Assembly: GCF_001187845.1 (NCBI RefSeq)
Contig: NZ_CP012160.1
Span: forward strand, 186,001-250,000
Direction of reading: 5' to 3'
Source: Octadecabacter temperatus
GTDB taxonomy: Bacteria; Pseudomonadota; Alphaproteobacteria; Rhodobacterales; Rhodobacteraceae
DNA length: 64,000 bases
In this document: one piece after another, positions 47,400 through 58,467 of the stretch
Layout: each line of letters begins with the position of its first letter
Numbering within the stretch: the stretch's first letter is position 1
The notes under the pieces: generated by a model
Database searches by the model: none
The model's input: the letters and a program-made list of their open reading frames with translations, nothing else
What the model was told of the DNA's origin: nothing
Position numbers and translations under genes: made by a program

Positions 47400-50300
47400 A
47401 TGAACCAGGAACTGACAAACAACCCGTTTAACCCGCTCACACCGGCGAAAACGTTCGACGAAATCAAGGTCTCTTTGGCCTCTCCAGAACGGATCCTTTC
47501 GTGGTCCTTTGGTGAGATCAAAAAGCCGGAAACCATCAACTACCGTACGTTCAAGCCTGAGCGTGATGGCCTTTTCTGCGCACGTATCTTTGGCCCAATC
47601 AAAGACTACGAATGTCTCTGCGGCAAATATAAGCGCATGAAGTATCGCGGCGTTGTCTGCGAAAAATGTGGTGTTGAAGTTACGCTGCAAAAGGTACGCC
47701 GTGAGCGTATGGGCCACATCGAGCTGGCTGCGCCTGTTGCGCACATCTGGTTCCTGAAGTCCCTGCCATCCCGCATCGGCCTGATGCTGGACATGACTTT
47801 GCGTGACCTTGAGCGCATCTTGTACTTCGAAAACTACGTTGTGATCGAACCGGGTCTTACAGACCTCGCATACGGTGCCCTGATGACCGAGGAAGAATTC
47901 CTCGACGCACAAGACGCCTACGGCATGGACGCGTTCACAGCGAACATCGGTGCTGAAGCGATCCGCGAAATGCTGGCTGCAATCGACCTCGAAGGCGAAG
48001 CTGACCAGCTGCGCGAAGAGCTTAAGGTTGCGACTGGCGAATTGAAGCCAAAGAAGATCATCAAGCGTTTGAAGATCGTTGAAAGCTTCATCGAGTCCGG
48101 TAACCGTCCTGAATGGATGATCCTGACTGTTGTGCCTGTGATCCCGCCAGAACTGCGCCCACTGGTGCCGCTGGATGGTGGTCGTTTCGCAACGTCTGAC
48201 CTCAACGATCTGTACCGTCGTGTGATCAACCGAAACAACCGTCTTAAGCGTCTGATCGAACTGCGCGCACCTGACATCATCGTACGCAACGAAAAGCGTA
48301 TGTTGCAGGAATCTGTGGATGCGTTGTTCGACAACGGCCGTCGTGGTCGCGTGATCACTGGCGCCAACAAGCGTCCGTTGAAATCACTGTCTGACATGCT
48401 GAAGGGTAAGCAAGGTCGCTTCCGTCAAAACCTTTTGGGTAAGCGCGTCGACTTCTCTGGTCGTTCGGTCATTGTGACCGGTCCGGAACTGAAGTTGCAC
48501 CAGTGTGGTTTGCCCAAAAAGATGGCGCTCGAACTGTTCAAACCGTTCATCTACTCCCGCCTCGAAGCGAAGGGTCTGTCTTCCACAGTGAAGCAAGCCA
48601 AGAAGCTCGTTGAAAAAGAGCGTCCTGAAGTTTGGGACATCTTGGACGAAGTGATCCGTGAGCACCCTGTCATGCTGAACCGTGCGCCTACGTTGCACCG
48701 TCTTGGTATTCAGGCGTTCGAACCGGTTCTGATCGAAGGTAAGGCTATCCAGCTGCACCCGCTCGTATGTTCTGCGTTTAACGCTGACTTCGACGGTGAC
48801 CAAATGGCTGTTCACGTGCCGCTGTCCCTTGAGGCACAGCTTGAAGCACGCGTTCTGATGATGTCCACGAACAACGTTCTGTCGCCTGCCAACGGCGCGC
48901 CGATTATCGTTCCTTCACAGGATATGATTTTGGGTCTGTACTACACGACAATCGCGCGTGAAGGCATGAAGGGTGAAGGCATGGTCTTCTCCGACATCGA
49001 AGAAGTTGAACACGCTTTGGCATCAGGTGAAGTTCACCTACACGCTAACATTCAAGCCCGTATTCCGCAGATCGATGCGGAAGGGAATGAAGTCATGCAG
49101 CGCTTTGAAACGACCCCAGGTCGTGTTCGCCTAGGTTCACTTTTGCCATTGAACAACAAAGCACCGTTTGAACTCGTGAACCGTCTTTTGCGTAAGAAAG
49201 AAGTTCAGCAGATCATTGATACGGTCTACCGTTACTGTGGTCAGAAAGAGTCCGTCATCTTCTGTGACCAGATCATGACCATGGGCTTCCGCGAAGCGTT
49301 CAAGGCTGGCATCTCGTTCGGTAAGGACGACATGGTTATCCCTGACACCAAGTGGGAACTGGTCAACGACACACGCGATCAGGTTAAAGACTTCGAACAG
49401 CAGTACATGGACGGCCTGATCACTCAGGGCGAAAAGTACAACAAAGTTGTCGATGCTTGGTCAAAGTCGAACGACAAAGTCACCGAAGCGATGATGACAA
49501 CCATCTCGACCACTGGTCGTGCGGATGACGGTTCTGAGAACGAACCTAACTCTGTTTACATGATGGCTCACTCTGGTGCGCGTGGTTCTGTTACGCAGAT
49601 GAAACAGCTGGGTGGTATGCGCGGTCTGATGGCCAAGCCGAACGGCGAGATCATCGAAACACCGATCATCTCGAACTTTAAAGAAGGCCTGACGGTTCTC
49701 GAATACTTCAACTCTACCCACGGTGCTCGTAAGGGTCTGTCGGATACGGCGTTGAAGACTGCGAACTCTGGTTACCTGACACGTCGTTTGGTGGACGTTG
49801 CACAAGATTGCATCGTACGCGAAGTGGATTGTGGAACGGAAATGGCAATCACTGCTGAAGCCGCGGTCAACGATGGTGAGGTTATTTCCTCATTGTCCGA
49901 GCGCGTTCTTGGTCGTGTCTCTGCTGATGACGTTCTTAAGCCAGGTACGGACGAGGTTCTCGTTAAAGCGGGTGAGCTGATCGACGAACGCACAGCCGAC
50001 ATGATCGAAGTAGCTGGTGTTGCTAAGATGCGCATCCGCAGCCCGCTGACCTGTGAAGCCGAAGATGGCGTTTGCGCAATGTGTTACGGTCGTGACCTGT
50101 CGCGCGGTACACGTGTAAACATCGGCGAAGCTGTTGGTATCATCGCGGCGCAGTCCATCGGTGAACCTGGTACACAGTTGACAATGCGTACGTTCCACAT
50201 TGGTGGTGTTGCGCAGGGTGGCCAACAGTCCTTCCTTGAATCCTCCGTCGACGGTGTTGTCGAGTTGCGTAACGCGCAAATCCTCGAGAACGAGTTCGGT

Positions 50301-51653
50301 GAGCAGGTTGTCATGGGCCGCAACATGGTCCTCGCGATCATGGACGAAAACGGTGAAGAGCGTGCGAACCACAAGGTTGGCTACGGTTCCAAAGTGTTTG
50401 TCAAAGACGGTGCAAAGATTGCCCGTGGCGACAAAATGTTCGAATGGGATCCGTACACATTGCCGATCATCGCTGAAAAGGCTGGTACAGTTAAGTTTGT
50501 TGACCTCGTCAACGGTATCGCAATCCGCGAAGACACCGATGACGCGACAGGCATGACCCAGAAGATCGTTACCGACTGGCGTTCCGCGCCTAAGGGCAAC
50601 GAGCTGAAGCCAGAAATCCTTATCATTGGTGCAGATGGCGAGCCTGTTCGTAACGATGCTGGTAACCCAGTGACCTACCCAATGTCCGTTGATGCGGTTC
50701 TGTCCATCGAAGATGGTCAGCAGATCGCAGCTGGTGACGTCGTTGCGCGTATCCCGCGTGAAGGCGCCAAGACCAAGGATATTACAGGTGGTCTGCCACG
50801 TGTTGCTGAGCTCTTTGAGGCACGTCGCCCTAAAGACCACGCAATCATCGCAGAAAACGACGGCTATGTTCGCTTCGGAAAAGACTACAAGAACAAGCGT
50901 CGCATCGCGATCGAGAACGCGGATGATCCGGATACCAAGGTTGAATACATGGTTCCAAAGGGCAAGCACATCCCAGTGCAAGAAGGCGACTTCGTGCAAA
51001 AGGGCGATTACATCATGGACGGCAACCCAGCCCCACATGACATTCTCGCCATCATGGGTGTTGAAGCGCTTGCGGATTACATGATCGACGAAGTTCAGGA
51101 CGTTTACCGCCTGCAGGGTGTTAAGATTAACGATAAGCACATCGAGGTTATCGTTCGTCAGATGCTCCAGAAGTGGGAAGTTTCCGACAGCGGTGAAACA
51201 ACACTGCTTAAGGGTGAAAACGTCGACAAGGCTGAGTTTGACGAAGCCAACGCTAAGGCAGTTGCCCGCGGTGGTCGTCCAGCACAGGGTGAGCCGATCT
51301 TGCTTGGTATCACCAAGGCGTCCTTGCAGACACGTTCCTTCATCTCTGCGGCGTCCTTCCAGGAAACAACGCGCGTTCTTACGGAAGCCTCCGTACAGGG
51401 CAAGCGGGACAAACTGGTCGGCCTCAAAGAGAACGTCATCGTTGGTCGCTTGATCCCAGCGGGTACAGGTGGTGCCACACAGCGCGTCACACGTATCGCA
51501 ACTGAGCGTGACAACGTTGTCATTCAGGCGCGTCGTGAAGAAGCTGAAGCCGCAGCTGCGCTCGCCGCACCTGAAGCAATGGCAGACGACGTTGTTGGTG
51601 GTGACGCATTCGATACGATCATCGAAGGCAACACCGAAAGCCGCGACGAGTAA
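47400..51653 (+). CDS. rpoC: RpoC, RNA polymerase beta' subunit
   Basis: 1417 residues. Zinc site 1 CLCGKYKR and [10 protein letters not shown] near 70-92; catalytic Mg motif [10 protein letters not shown] with Asp463, Asp465 and Asp467; trigger-loop GAR segment [20 protein letters not shown]; and the second zinc-site cysteines near [13 protein letters not shown]. Start ATG 47400 with AAGGAATTG upstream. It follows rpoB by 56 bases and ends at a strong terminator. Confidence 0.98.
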   Translation: MNQELTNNPFNPLTPAKTFDEIKVSLASPERILSWSFGEIKKPETINYRTFKPERDGLFCARIFGPIKDYECLCGKYKRMKYRGVVCEKCGVEVTLQKVRRERMGHIELAAPVAHIWFLKSLPSRIGLMLDMTLRDLERILYFENYVVIEPGLTDLAYGALMTEEEFLDAQDAYGMDAFTANIGAEAIREMLAAIDLEGEADQLREELKVATGELKPKKIIKRLKIVESFIESGNRPEWMILTVVPVIPPELRPLVPLDGGRFATSDLNDLYRRVINRNNRLKRLIELRAPDIIVRNEKRMLQESVDALFDNGRRGRVITGANKRPLKSLSDMLKGKQGRFRQNLLGKRVDFSGRSVIVTGPELKLHQCGLPKKMALELFKPFIYSRLEAKGLSSTVKQAKKLVEKERPEVWDILDEVIREHPVMLNRAPTLHRLGIQAFEPVLIEGKAIQLHPLVCSAFNADFDGDQMAVHVPLSLEAQLEARVLMMSTNNVLSPANGAPIIVPSQDMILGLYYTTIAREGMKGEGMVFSDIEEVEHALASGEVHLHANIQARIPQIDAEGNEVMQRFETTPGRVRLGSLLPLNNKAPFELVNRLLRKKEVQQIIDTVYRYCGQKESVIFCDQIMTMGFREAFKAGISFGKDDMVIPDTKWELVNDTRDQVKDFEQQYMDGLITQGEKYNKVVDAWSKSNDKVTEAMMTTISTTGRADDGSENEPNSVYMMAHSGARGSVTQMKQLGGMRGLMAKPNGEIIETPIISNFKEGLTVLEYFNSTHGARKGLSDTALKTANSGYLTRRLVDVAQDCIVREVDCGTEMAITAEAAVNDGEVISSLSERVLGRVSADDVLKPGTDEVLVKAGELIDERTADMIEVAGVAKMRIRSPLTCEAEDGVCAMCYGRDLSRGTRVNIGEAVGIIAAQSIGEPGTQLTMRTFHIGGVAQGGQQSFLESSVDGVVELRNAQILENEFGEQVVMGRNMVLAIMDENGEERANHKVGYGSKVFVKDGAKIARGDKMFEWDPYTLPIIAEKAGTVKFVDLVNGIAIREDTDDATGMTQKIVTDWRSAPKGNELKPEILIIGADGEPVRNDAGNPVTYPMSVDAVLSIEDGQQIAAGDVVARIPREGAKTKDITGGLPRVAELFEARRPKDHAIIAENDGYVRFGKDYKNKRRIAIENADDPDTKVEYMVPKGKHIPVQEGDFVQKGDYIMDGNPAPHDILAIMGVEALADYMIDEVQDVYRLQGVKINDKHIEVIVRQMLQKWEVSDSGETTLLKGENVDKAEFDEANAKAVARGGRPAQGEPILLGITKASLQTRSFISAASFQETTRVLTEASVQGKRDKLVGLKENVIVGRLIPAGTGGATQRVTRIATERDNVVIQARREEAEAAAALAAPEAMADDVVGGDAFDTIIEGNTESRDE

Positions 51654-51673
51654 AATCGACGTCTAGAAATTGG

Positions 51674-51707
51674 AAAAGGCCTCGCTGGAAACAGCGGGGC
51701 CTTTTTT
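51674..51707 (+). terminator. rpoBC operon terminator
   Basis: AAAAGGCCTCGCTG and CAGCGGGGCCTTTT pair around GAAA (one G-U pair) followed by six T in total. Strong intrinsic terminator. Confidence 0.88.
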
Positions 51708-51771
51708 GATTTTGGGGTTAAGGTCGGCTTTGAGCCCAAAGCTACGCCCAGCTTTGTGTGCAAGTTGAACG

Positions 51772-52767
51772 CTATTCGATGCCTCCATATGGCTGAAGGA
51801 GATCTAAAATTACGCGATTGGCTGCGACAGAACGACGATAGCTATCTCGAACGTCTGCATGGAGTTCTTGGTTAAGACTTCCGTCTATTCCTACTTCGAT
51901 ATCGAGTTTCACTTGCTCGATCAACGTTCGTGCCCGTTCGTCGTCAGGAAGCTGGTTAGGATTGGCCCCATTTTCGAGTAGAATCGCTACAATCTGAACA
52001 CGTTGATCTTGTTGGCCGGTCTGAGATTTATAGATTGCGGTTCGAAGTGCCGTATCTTGCATACCTCCGATCTCCGCATCAACGTCCGCGCCAGCCTCTA
52101 TTAACAACGCGACTGCCTGCGGATGTAACGCCGATGTAGCCGTCATCAGGTTAGAGGTATAATGAAGGGGGAGGTTGGGATCGGCACCATTATCTAGCAA
52201 CCAAATCATGTTCTCTATTTACCCACTTCGGGCTGCTTCCGTCAAAGCTGTTCGACTAATTAAACTTGTCGAAACTGGGTCTATTTGAGCGCCTTTGTTG
52301 ACCATTAGTTCCAATAATGCGGGCGTCCCACGAGAGCCAGCGACAGTAAATGCCTCCTGTGATACAAAGACGTTCTGATCAAGCAGATATTCAGCGATAG
52401 ATAAGTTCTCGTTAATTATCGCTTCATAGAGGGCAGTTGTCTCTGAGTAGCCACCCCATCTCTCTAGGAAGCCCATTTGTGGAACTTCTCTAGATATGAT
52501 GTCGAGATCAGCGCCAGCGTCAACAAGCAGATGTACAACGTCTTCGTTGCCTTGCATCGAAGCGAACATCAAGGCTGTCCACCCATAGGCACTTATCTCA
52601 TCCAAATCCTCACCTGCGGATATAAGGCGTTCTACACTAAGACTGTTACCCTCATGGGACGCAATCATCAGCGGTGTGACTCCCTCGTCCGTTGATCGGA
52701 AGTAGGTCGCGGCCAAGGCTAAGCCTACGACGAGAACTACCCCGATCACCTTAGCTTTGAGTTTCAT
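51772..52767 (-). pseudogene. Ankyrin-repeat protein interrupted by an in-frame stop
   Basis: Read on the minus strand from ATG 52767 (AGGA six bases upstream), an N-terminal membrane anchor or signal (KLKAKVIGVVLVVGLALAATYF) is followed by ankyrin repeats such as GVTPLMIASHEGN, YGWTALMFASMQGN and VHLLVDAGADLD. TAA at 52221-52219 stops the reading after TALTEAARSG; the same frame resumes with IENMIWLLDNGADPNLPL, which completes that very repeat. The second half (stop at 51772) has more repeats. A single base change to TAA in an otherwise open frame therefore splits one gene of about 331 codons. Readthrough, or reinitiation at the ATG at 52209, could still yield protein. Confidence 0.82.
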
Positions 52768-52949
52768 CTTTGATCCTAAACCCACTCGTCATCTTGAACC
52801 CCTCATATGTGAAGAATTAGACAACATTGTGAACAGCAGCTTTGTCCCGCAAAGCGTCCGATGGCACCGAAATCGGCTGACGTCTTTCACCGACCCAAGT
52901 TGTCGCAAATGCACTCGCACCGTAAGCTGTGCCATGCCACACCATCCCC

Positions 52950-53852
52950 ATGACCCTTTCCGACAACATGCGCGCGGCGCTTCTTATTATGGCTTCGATG
53001 GCTGCGTTCACGGTGAATGATGCTTTGATGAAGCTTGCCTCGCCGAACCTGCCGTTCTTTCAGCAAATCTTCATGCGTGGTGCGCTGATCACAATCGGGT
53101 TGTTCATTTTGGCGGCGATTTGGGGGCATTTGCGGTTCAAGCCTGACCGCAAAGACAGACTGCTTACCGCCCTGCGCACATTGGCCGAGGCTGTTGGCAC
53201 GGTATTCTTCCTAACGGCATTGTTCAGCATTCCTATCGCCAACTTGTCGGCGATTCTTCAGGCCCTGCCGCTGACCGTGACGTTGGCGGCCGCTGTATTC
53301 TTGGGCGAACCTGTTGGATGGCGACGGATCGTTGCGATCTTGATCGGGTTTGTCGGTGTTGCGATTATCATTCGCCCCGAAGCGGGCGGGTTTAGCATCT
53401 ATGCACTTTACGGGGTCGCCGCAGTCATCGCAGTGACGTTCCGCGATTTGGCTGCTCGCAAACTGTCCAAGGCGGTGCCCTCTAGCCGCGTCGCGCTGTC
53501 CGCTGCGATTGGTGTGACATTGATGGCCGGTGTTGGGTCCGTCATTGAACAAGAGGTTTGGGTTCTGCCTAACCTACATGAAAGCCTGCTTTTGCTTGGG
53601 GCCGCCGTTTGCCTAATGGTGGGGTATATTTCTGCCGTTGCGGGGATGCGTTTAGGAGAGATCGGGTTCGTCGCACCGTTCCGTTATACGTCCCTTATTG
53701 TGGCGCTGTTCCTTGGACTGGTGTTCTTTAACGAATGGCCGGATTTCTGGACAATGGTTGGGGCTGGTATCGTCGTCACGACGGGACTTTTCACGATTTA
53801 TCGGGAACGCGCAACAGCCGGCAAACCCTCCATCGGCTTGCGTGTCCGCTAG
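52950..53852 (+). CDS. DMT-superfamily (EamA) transporter
   Basis: 300 residues with ten membrane segments in two EamA halves. ATG 52950 is preferred; a GTG at 52929 would add seven residues. Features include NDALMKLAS, FMRGALI, the paired ALPLTVTLAAAVFLGEPVGWRR and RYTSLIVALFLGLVFFNEWPD, the last being the usual end of each half. It is probably an exporter of a small metabolite; the substrate is unknown. Confidence 0.85.
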   Translation: MTLSDNMRAALLIMASMAAFTVNDALMKLASPNLPFFQQIFMRGALITIGLFILAAIWGHLRFKPDRKDRLLTALRTLAEAVGTVFFLTALFSIPIANLSAILQALPLTVTLAAAVFLGEPVGWRRIVAILIGFVGVAIIIRPEAGGFSIYALYGVAAVIAVTFRDLAARKLSKAVPSSRVALSAAIGVTLMAGVGSVIEQEVWVLPNLHESLLLLGAAVCLMVGYISAVAGMRLGEIGFVAPFRYTSLIVALFLGLVFFNEWPDFWTMVGAGIVVTTGLFTIYRERATAGKPSIGLRVR

Positions 53853-53858
53853 GCGCTG

Positions 53859-53887
53859 TTGACAGCTAAAACGAGTCATCCTATAGA
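53859..53887 (+). promoter_or_regulatory. Near-consensus sigma70 promoter upstream of rpsL
   Basis: TTGACA at 53859-53864 (perfect), 17-base spacer, TATAGA at 53882-53887. It begins seven bases after the stop of the transporter gene. Expected start about 53894, 217 bases ahead of rpsL. Confidence 0.7.
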
Positions 53888-53893
53888 GCGCGG

Positions 53894-54022
53894 ACTTGGC
53901 ACAGCTATGTCTGCTGCTCGGTATCATAATCGTCGTGGTCAAGATCCGACCTACTATTGGTCCGATCCTCTGTAACCCAACCGCTCCGTAGCTCCGGTAA
54001 GGCTACGACAGCGGGTTTTTTG
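53894..54022 (+). ncRNA. Possible small RNA or attenuated leader of the str operon
   Basis: Between the near-consensus promoter and the intrinsic terminator at 53979-54022 lies about 130 bases with no ORF. The product would be a short structured RNA, or a leader that controls read-through into rpsL. No known RNA family was recognised. The ends are predicted, not observed. Confidence 0.4.
53979..54022 (+). terminator. Intrinsic terminator/attenuator before rpsL
   Basis: AACCGCT-C-CGTAGC pairs with GCTACG-AC-AGCGG around TCCGGTAAG, then six T. It stands 89 bases before the rpsL ATG and 127 bases after the previous gene. Confidence 0.65.
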
Positions 54023-54110
54023 CGCTTTTTGGACGCAAGAGGCGCTTGAGAATTTAAATCGGCGGGCCACACGGTTCGCTACACATGTGTAGGAAGTAGG
54101 ACAAAACCTA

Positions 54111-54482
54111 ATGCCAACTATTCAGCAGTTGATCCGGAAACCCCGGCAGCCAAAACGTCGAGTGTCAAAATCACTCCACCTAGAAGGCAACCCGCAAAAG
54201 CGCGGCGTTTGCACTCGGGTTTATACAACGACACCGAAAAAGCCGAACTCCGCGATGCGTAAGGTTGCCAAAGTGCGCCTTACAAACGGGTTCGAAGTTA
54301 TTTCGTACATCGGCGGTGAAAGCCACAACCTTCAGGAGCACTCTGTGGTTCTGATCCGTGGCGGCCGAGTAAAAGATCTTCCAGGTGTTCGCTACCACGT
54401 TCTGCGCGGTGTTCTTGATACGCAAGGCGTTAAAGACCGTAAGCAGCGTCGTTCGAAATACGGCGCCAAGAAGCCGAAGTAA
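54111..54482 (+). CDS. rpsL: RpsL, ribosomal protein S12
   Basis: 123 residues. [16 protein letters not shown] and [13 protein letters not shown] are universal S12 motifs; Lys43 and Lys88, the positions changed in streptomycin-resistant mutants, are both wild type. First gene of the str operon, with a decoding-centre role in the 30S subunit. Confidence 0.98.
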   Translation: MPTIQQLIRKPRQPKRRVSKSLHLEGNPQKRGVCTRVYTTTPKKPNSAMRKVAKVRLTNGFEVISYIGGESHNLQEHSVVLIRGGRVKDLPGVRYHVLRGVLDTQGVKDRKQRRSKYGAKKPK

Positions 54483-54494
54483 GGGAAACAGCAT

Positions 54495-54965
54495 ATGTCA
54501 CGTCGTCACGCCGCTGAAAAGCGCCAGATCCTTCCCGATGCAAAGTTCGGTGATAAGGTTCTCTCCAAGTTCATGAACAACCTCATGATCGACGGTAAAA
54601 AGTCCGTCGCTGAGCGTATCGTTTACAACGCATTCGATCGCGTTGAAGATAAGCTCAAGAAGGCCCCACTTGAGGTCTTCCATGAGTCACTTGAAAACAT
54701 CAAACCAAACCTCGAAGTACGTTCGCGTCGCGTCGGTGGTGCTACCTACCAGGTACCCGTCGAAGTTCGCCCTGAGCGCCGTGAGGCATTGGCTATTCGT
54801 TGGTTGATCGCTGCTGCGAAAAACCGCAACGAAAAGACAATGGAAGAGCGTCTTGCAGGCGAGCTCGTGGATGCGGTTCAAGGCCGCGGCACTGCCGTTA
54901 AGAAACGCGAAGACACACACAAGATGGCCGATGCTAACAAAGCATTCAGCCACTACCGCTGGTAA
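54495..54965 (+). CDS. rpsG: RpsG, ribosomal protein S7
   Basis: 156 residues. [11 protein letters not shown] start and [34 protein letters not shown] and [14 protein letters not shown] are canonical. Organises the 30S head. Twelve bases after rpsL; fusA follows after 15 bases. Confidence 0.98.
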   Translation: MSRRHAAEKRQILPDAKFGDKVLSKFMNNLMIDGKKSVAERIVYNAFDRVEDKLKKAPLEVFHESLENIKPNLEVRSRRVGGATYQVPVEVRPERREALAIRWLIAAAKNRNEKTMEERLAGELVDAVQGRGTAVKKREDTHKMADANKAFSHYRW

Positions 54966-54980
54966 GAGGAAGCACCGAAT

Positions 54981-57098
54981 ATGGCACGCGATTATCCCCT
55001 CGAACTGTACCGGAACTTTGGTATTATTGCTCACATTGATGCGGGCAAAACCACATGTTCCGAGCGCATCCTGTACTACACGGGTAAATCCCACAACATT
55101 GGCGAAGTGCATGATGGCGCTGCGACTATGGACTGGATGGAGCAAGAGCAGGAACGGGGTATTACAATTACTTCCGCTGCGACGACGACATTCTGGGAGC
55201 GCACTGAGAACGGCACAGAAGCCGACTCTCCTAAGCACCGCATGAACATCATCGACACACCAGGCCACGTTGACTTCACAATCGAAGTTGAGCGTTCCTT
55301 GGCTGTTCTCGATGGCGCGGTTTGTGTTCTCGACGCCAACGCTGGTGTTGAACCACAGACTGAAACTGTTTGGCGTCAGGCTGACCGCTACAAAGTTCCG
55401 CGTATGGTTTTCGTCAATAAGATGGACAAAATCGGCGCTGACTTCTTCAACTGTGTTCGTCAGATCGAAGACCGTACTGGTGCGCGCGCGCTGCCAGTTG
55501 CGTTCCCGATTGGTGCGGAAACAGAGCTCGAAGGTCTTGTTGACCTCGTGACGATGGAAGAATGGCTGTGGCAGGGTGAAGACCTTGGTGCATCATGGAT
55601 CAAAGCGCCAATTCGCGCTGAACTTGCTGATCTGGCTGCTGAATGGCGTGAAAAGCTCGTTGAAGCTGCTGTTGAGCAGGACGACGATGCTATGGAAGCC
55701 TACCTCGAAGGCACTGAGCCAGACGTAGCTGCTTTGCGCGTTCTGATCCGTAAGGCATGTTTGTCCTTGTCTTTCGTTCCTGTCCTTGGCGGCTCTGCGT
55801 TCAAGAACAAAGGCGTTCAGCCACTGCTCAACGCTGTTGTAGACTACCTGCCGAGCCCGCTCGACGTGGTTGACTACATGGGCTTTAAGCCTGGCGACGA
55901 AGACGAAGTTCGTGACATCGCGCGTCGTGCTGACGATTCAATGGCGTTCTCTGGTCTTGCGTTCAAAATCATGAACGACCCGTTTGTTGGTACACTGACA
56001 TTCACACGTATCTACTCTGGTACGCTGTCAAAGGGTGACAACCTGATGAACTCGACCAAGGGCAACAAAGAACGTGTTGGCCGGATGATGATGATGCACT
56101 CCAACGATCGCGAAGAGATCGAAGAAGCATTCGCTGGTGACATCATCGCGTTGGGTGGCCTTAAGGGCACTACAACTGGTGACACGCTGTGTTCCCCACA
56201 GGAACCTGTCGTCCTCGAAACAATGACGTTCCCTGATCCTGTGATCGAGATCGCGATTGAGCCGAAGACAAAAGGCGACCAAGAGAAGATGGGCATCGCG
56301 CTCCAGCGTCTCTCCGCCGAGGATCCATCCTTCCGCGTGGAAACTGATCTGGAATCAGGTCAGACCATCATGAAGGGTATGGGCGAACTTCACCTCGACA
56401 TCCTTGTTGACCGCATGAAGCGTGAATTCAAAGTCGAAGCGAACATCGGTGCTCCACAAGTTGCTTACCGCGAGACCATTGGTCACGAAGTTGAGCACAC
56501 TTACACGCACAAGAAACAGTCTGGTGGTTCCGGTCAGTACGGCGAAGTGAAGATGGCAATCATCCCAACTGTCGCTGGCGAAGGCTACTCTTTCGAATCC
56601 AAGATTGTCGGTGGTTCCGTTCCTAAGGAATACATCCCAGGCGTGGAAAAAGGCATCCTGTCCGTTATGGACAACGGTCCTTTGGCTGGCTTCCCTGTGA
56701 TCGATTTCAAAGTGGTTCTGCTTGACGGTAAGTTCCACGACGTTGACTCATCCATCATGGCATTCGAAATCGCTGCACGTATGTGTATGCGTGAAGGTAT
56801 GCGTAAAGCTGGGGCGAAATTGCTCGAGCCTATCATGAAGGTCGAAGTGATCACGCCTGACGAATACACAGGTGGTATCATCGGTGACCTGACATCCCGT
56901 CGGGGTCAGGTTCAGGGTCAAGATACACGTGGCCACGCCATTGCAATCGAAGCAATGGTGCCACTGGCGAACATGTTCGGCTACATCAACACATTGCGTT
57001 CCATGTCTTCGGGCCGCGCGCAGTTCTCGATGCAGTTTGACCACTACGATCCGGTACCAAGCAACATCTCTGAAGAAATTCAGGCGAAATTCGCCTAA
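54981..57098 (+). CDS. fusA: FusA, elongation factor G
   Basis: 705 residues. G1 AHIDAGKT at 17-24, switch region [28 protein letters not shown] and NKMDK; domain IV includes [10 protein letters not shown]. Translocase GTPase. An insert of alphaproteobacterial type is seen near residues 66-75. The coding end GGCGAA-A-TTCGCC can fold right at the stop. tuf-2 follows after a GGGTGGGC/GCCCACCC hairpin. Confidence 0.98.
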   Translation: MARDYPLELYRNFGIIAHIDAGKTTCSERILYYTGKSHNIGEVHDGAATMDWMEQEQERGITITSAATTTFWERTENGTEADSPKHRMNIIDTPGHVDFTIEVERSLAVLDGAVCVLDANAGVEPQTETVWRQADRYKVPRMVFVNKMDKIGADFFNCVRQIEDRTGARALPVAFPIGAETELEGLVDLVTMEEWLWQGEDLGASWIKAPIRAELADLAAEWREKLVEAAVEQDDDAMEAYLEGTEPDVAALRVLIRKACLSLSFVPVLGGSAFKNKGVQPLLNAVVDYLPSPLDVVDYMGFKPGDEDEVRDIARRADDSMAFSGLAFKIMNDPFVGTLTFTRIYSGTLSKGDNLMNSTKGNKERVGRMMMMHSNDREEIEEAFAGDIIALGGLKGTTTGDTLCSPQEPVVLETMTFPDPVIEIAIEPKTKGDQEKMGIALQRLSAEDPSFRVETDLESGQTIMKGMGELHLDILVDRMKREFKVEANIGAPQVAYRETIGHEVEHTYTHKKQSGGSGQYGEVKMAIIPTVAGEGYSFESKIVGGSVPKEYIPGVEKGILSVMDNGPLAGFPVIDFKVVLLDGKFHDVDSSIMAFEIAARMCMREGMRKAGAKLLEPIMKVEVITPDEYTGGIIGDLTSRRGQVQGQDTRGHAIAIEAMVPLANMFGYINTLRSMSSGRAQFSMQFDHYDPVPSNISEEIQAKFA

Positions 57099-57113
57099 AT
57101 CATCACAAATCTT

Positions 57114-57133
57114 AGGGTGGGCGTCAGCCCACC
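57114..57133 (+). promoter_or_regulatory. fusA-tuf intergenic hairpin
   Basis: GGGTGGGC and GCCCACCC pair perfectly around a GTCA loop, with no T-run, 22 bases before the tuf-2 ATG. Lacking a U-tract it is more likely an mRNA-stabilising or processing element than a terminator. Confidence 0.5.
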
Positions 57134-57152
57134 CGCTCTTATTAAGGAGGCC

Positions 57153-58331
57153 ATCATGGCTAAGGAAAAGTTTGAACGTAATAAACCGCACGTTAACATC
57201 GGCACAATTGGCCACGTTGACCACGGCAAGACGACACTGACAGCGGCGATCACGAAGTACTTCGGTGATTTCCAAGCGTACGACCAGATTGATGGCGCGC
57301 CAGAAGAAAAAGCACGTGGCATCACGATCTCCACAGCGCACGTTGAGTACGAGACTGAAGCACGTCACTACGCGCACGTTGACTGCCCAGGCCACGCCGA
57401 CTACGTGAAAAACATGATCACTGGTGCTGCTCAGATGGACGGCGCGATCTTGGTTGTGAACGCAGCAGACGGCCCAATGCCACAGACACGTGAGCACATC
57501 CTGCTCGGCCGTCAGGTTGGTATCCCGTACATGGTTGTTTACATGAACAAAGTTGACCAGGTTGACGACGAAGAGTTGCTCGAACTGGTTGAAATGGAAA
57601 TCCGTGAGCTGTTGTCCTCTTATGAGTACCCTGGCGACGACATCCCAGTAATCCCTGGCTCCGCTCTGGCAGCTATGGAAGACCGCGATGCTGAAATCGG
57701 TGAAAACTCCATCCGCGCGCTGATGGCGGCTGTTGACGAGTACATCCCAACACCTGCACGTGCTGTTGACCAGCCGTTCCTGATGCCAGTTGAGGACGTG
57801 TTCTCGATCTCTGGTCGTGGTACAGTTGTAACTGGCCGTATTGAGCGTGGCGTGATCAACGTTGGCGACGAAATCGAAATCGTCGGTATCCGCGACACAA
57901 CAAAGACAACATGTACTGGTGTTGAAATGTTCCGCAAGCTGCTGGATTCCGGCGAAGCTGGCGACAACATCGGCGCATTGCTTCGCGGCGTTGACCGTGA
58001 CGGCGTTGAGCGCGGCCAGATCCTGTGTAAGCCAGGTTCTGTTCAGCCACACACGAAGTTCGAAGCTGAGGCCTACATCCTCACGAAAGAAGAAGGCGGT
58101 CGTCACACACCATTCTTCGCGAACTACCGTCCACAGTTCTACTTCCGTACAACAGACGTTACGGGCACAGTTCAGCTGCCATCCGGCACTGAAATGGTTA
58201 TGCCAGGCGACAACCTGAAGTTCGAAGTTGAGCTGATCGCACCAATCGCGATGGAAGACGGCCTGCGCTTTGCGATCCGCGAAGGCGGCCGCACTGTTGG
58301 CGCTGGTGTTGTATCCAAGATCATCGCCTAA
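57153..58331 (+). repeat. Copy 2 of the 1.18-kb tuf repeat
   Basis: Matches 32003-33181 with a constant offset of 25,150 bases, apparently without a single difference, from three bases before the ATG to the stop codon. Confidence 0.9.
57156..58331 (+). CDS. tuf: EF-Tu, elongation factor Tu (copy 2)
   Basis: Same 391-residue protein as copy 1, here in the str operon (the tufA position) behind fusA. AAGGAGG lies eight bases upstream of the ATG, a far better ribosome-binding site than that of copy 1. An in-frame ATG-less extension from 57117 is not coding. The stop codon begins a TAATCC/GGATTA hairpin, then an intrinsic terminator follows. Confidence 0.98.
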   Translation: MAKEKFERNKPHVNIGTIGHVDHGKTTLTAAITKYFGDFQAYDQIDGAPEEKARGITISTAHVEYETEARHYAHVDCPGHADYVKNMITGAAQMDGAILVVNAADGPMPQTREHILLGRQVGIPYMVVYMNKVDQVDDEELLELVEMEIRELLSSYEYPGDDIPVIPGSALAAMEDRDAEIGENSIRALMAAVDEYIPTPARAVDQPFLMPVEDVFSISGRGTVVTGRIERGVINVGDEIEIVGIRDTTKTTCTGVEMFRKLLDSGEAGDNIGALLRGVDRDGVERGQILCKPGSVQPHTKFEAEAYILTKEEGGRHTPFFANYRPQFYFRTTDVTGTVQLPSGTEMVMPGDNLKFEVELIAPIAMEDGLRFAIREGGRTVGAGVVSKIIA

Positions 58332-58361
58332 TCCACTTCGGATTAATCGAAACGACTAACG

Positions 58362-58390
58362 AAAGGCCGCTCCAAATGGGGCGGCCTTTT
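58362..58390 (+). terminator. str operon terminator
   Basis: AAAGGCCGCTCC pairs with GGGGCGGCCTTT (one G-U pair) around AAAT, then TGCGTT. The 3' part GGGGCGGC..TTTTGCGTT is shared with the terminators around the DUF1304 gene. Confidence 0.82.
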
Positions 58391-58467
58391 GCGTTGGAAC
58401 ATCTGCTTGATCCATCTCAATGCATTCTTTTGGTGATACGCTTTACTGGCACTGAAAGGCGGACATC

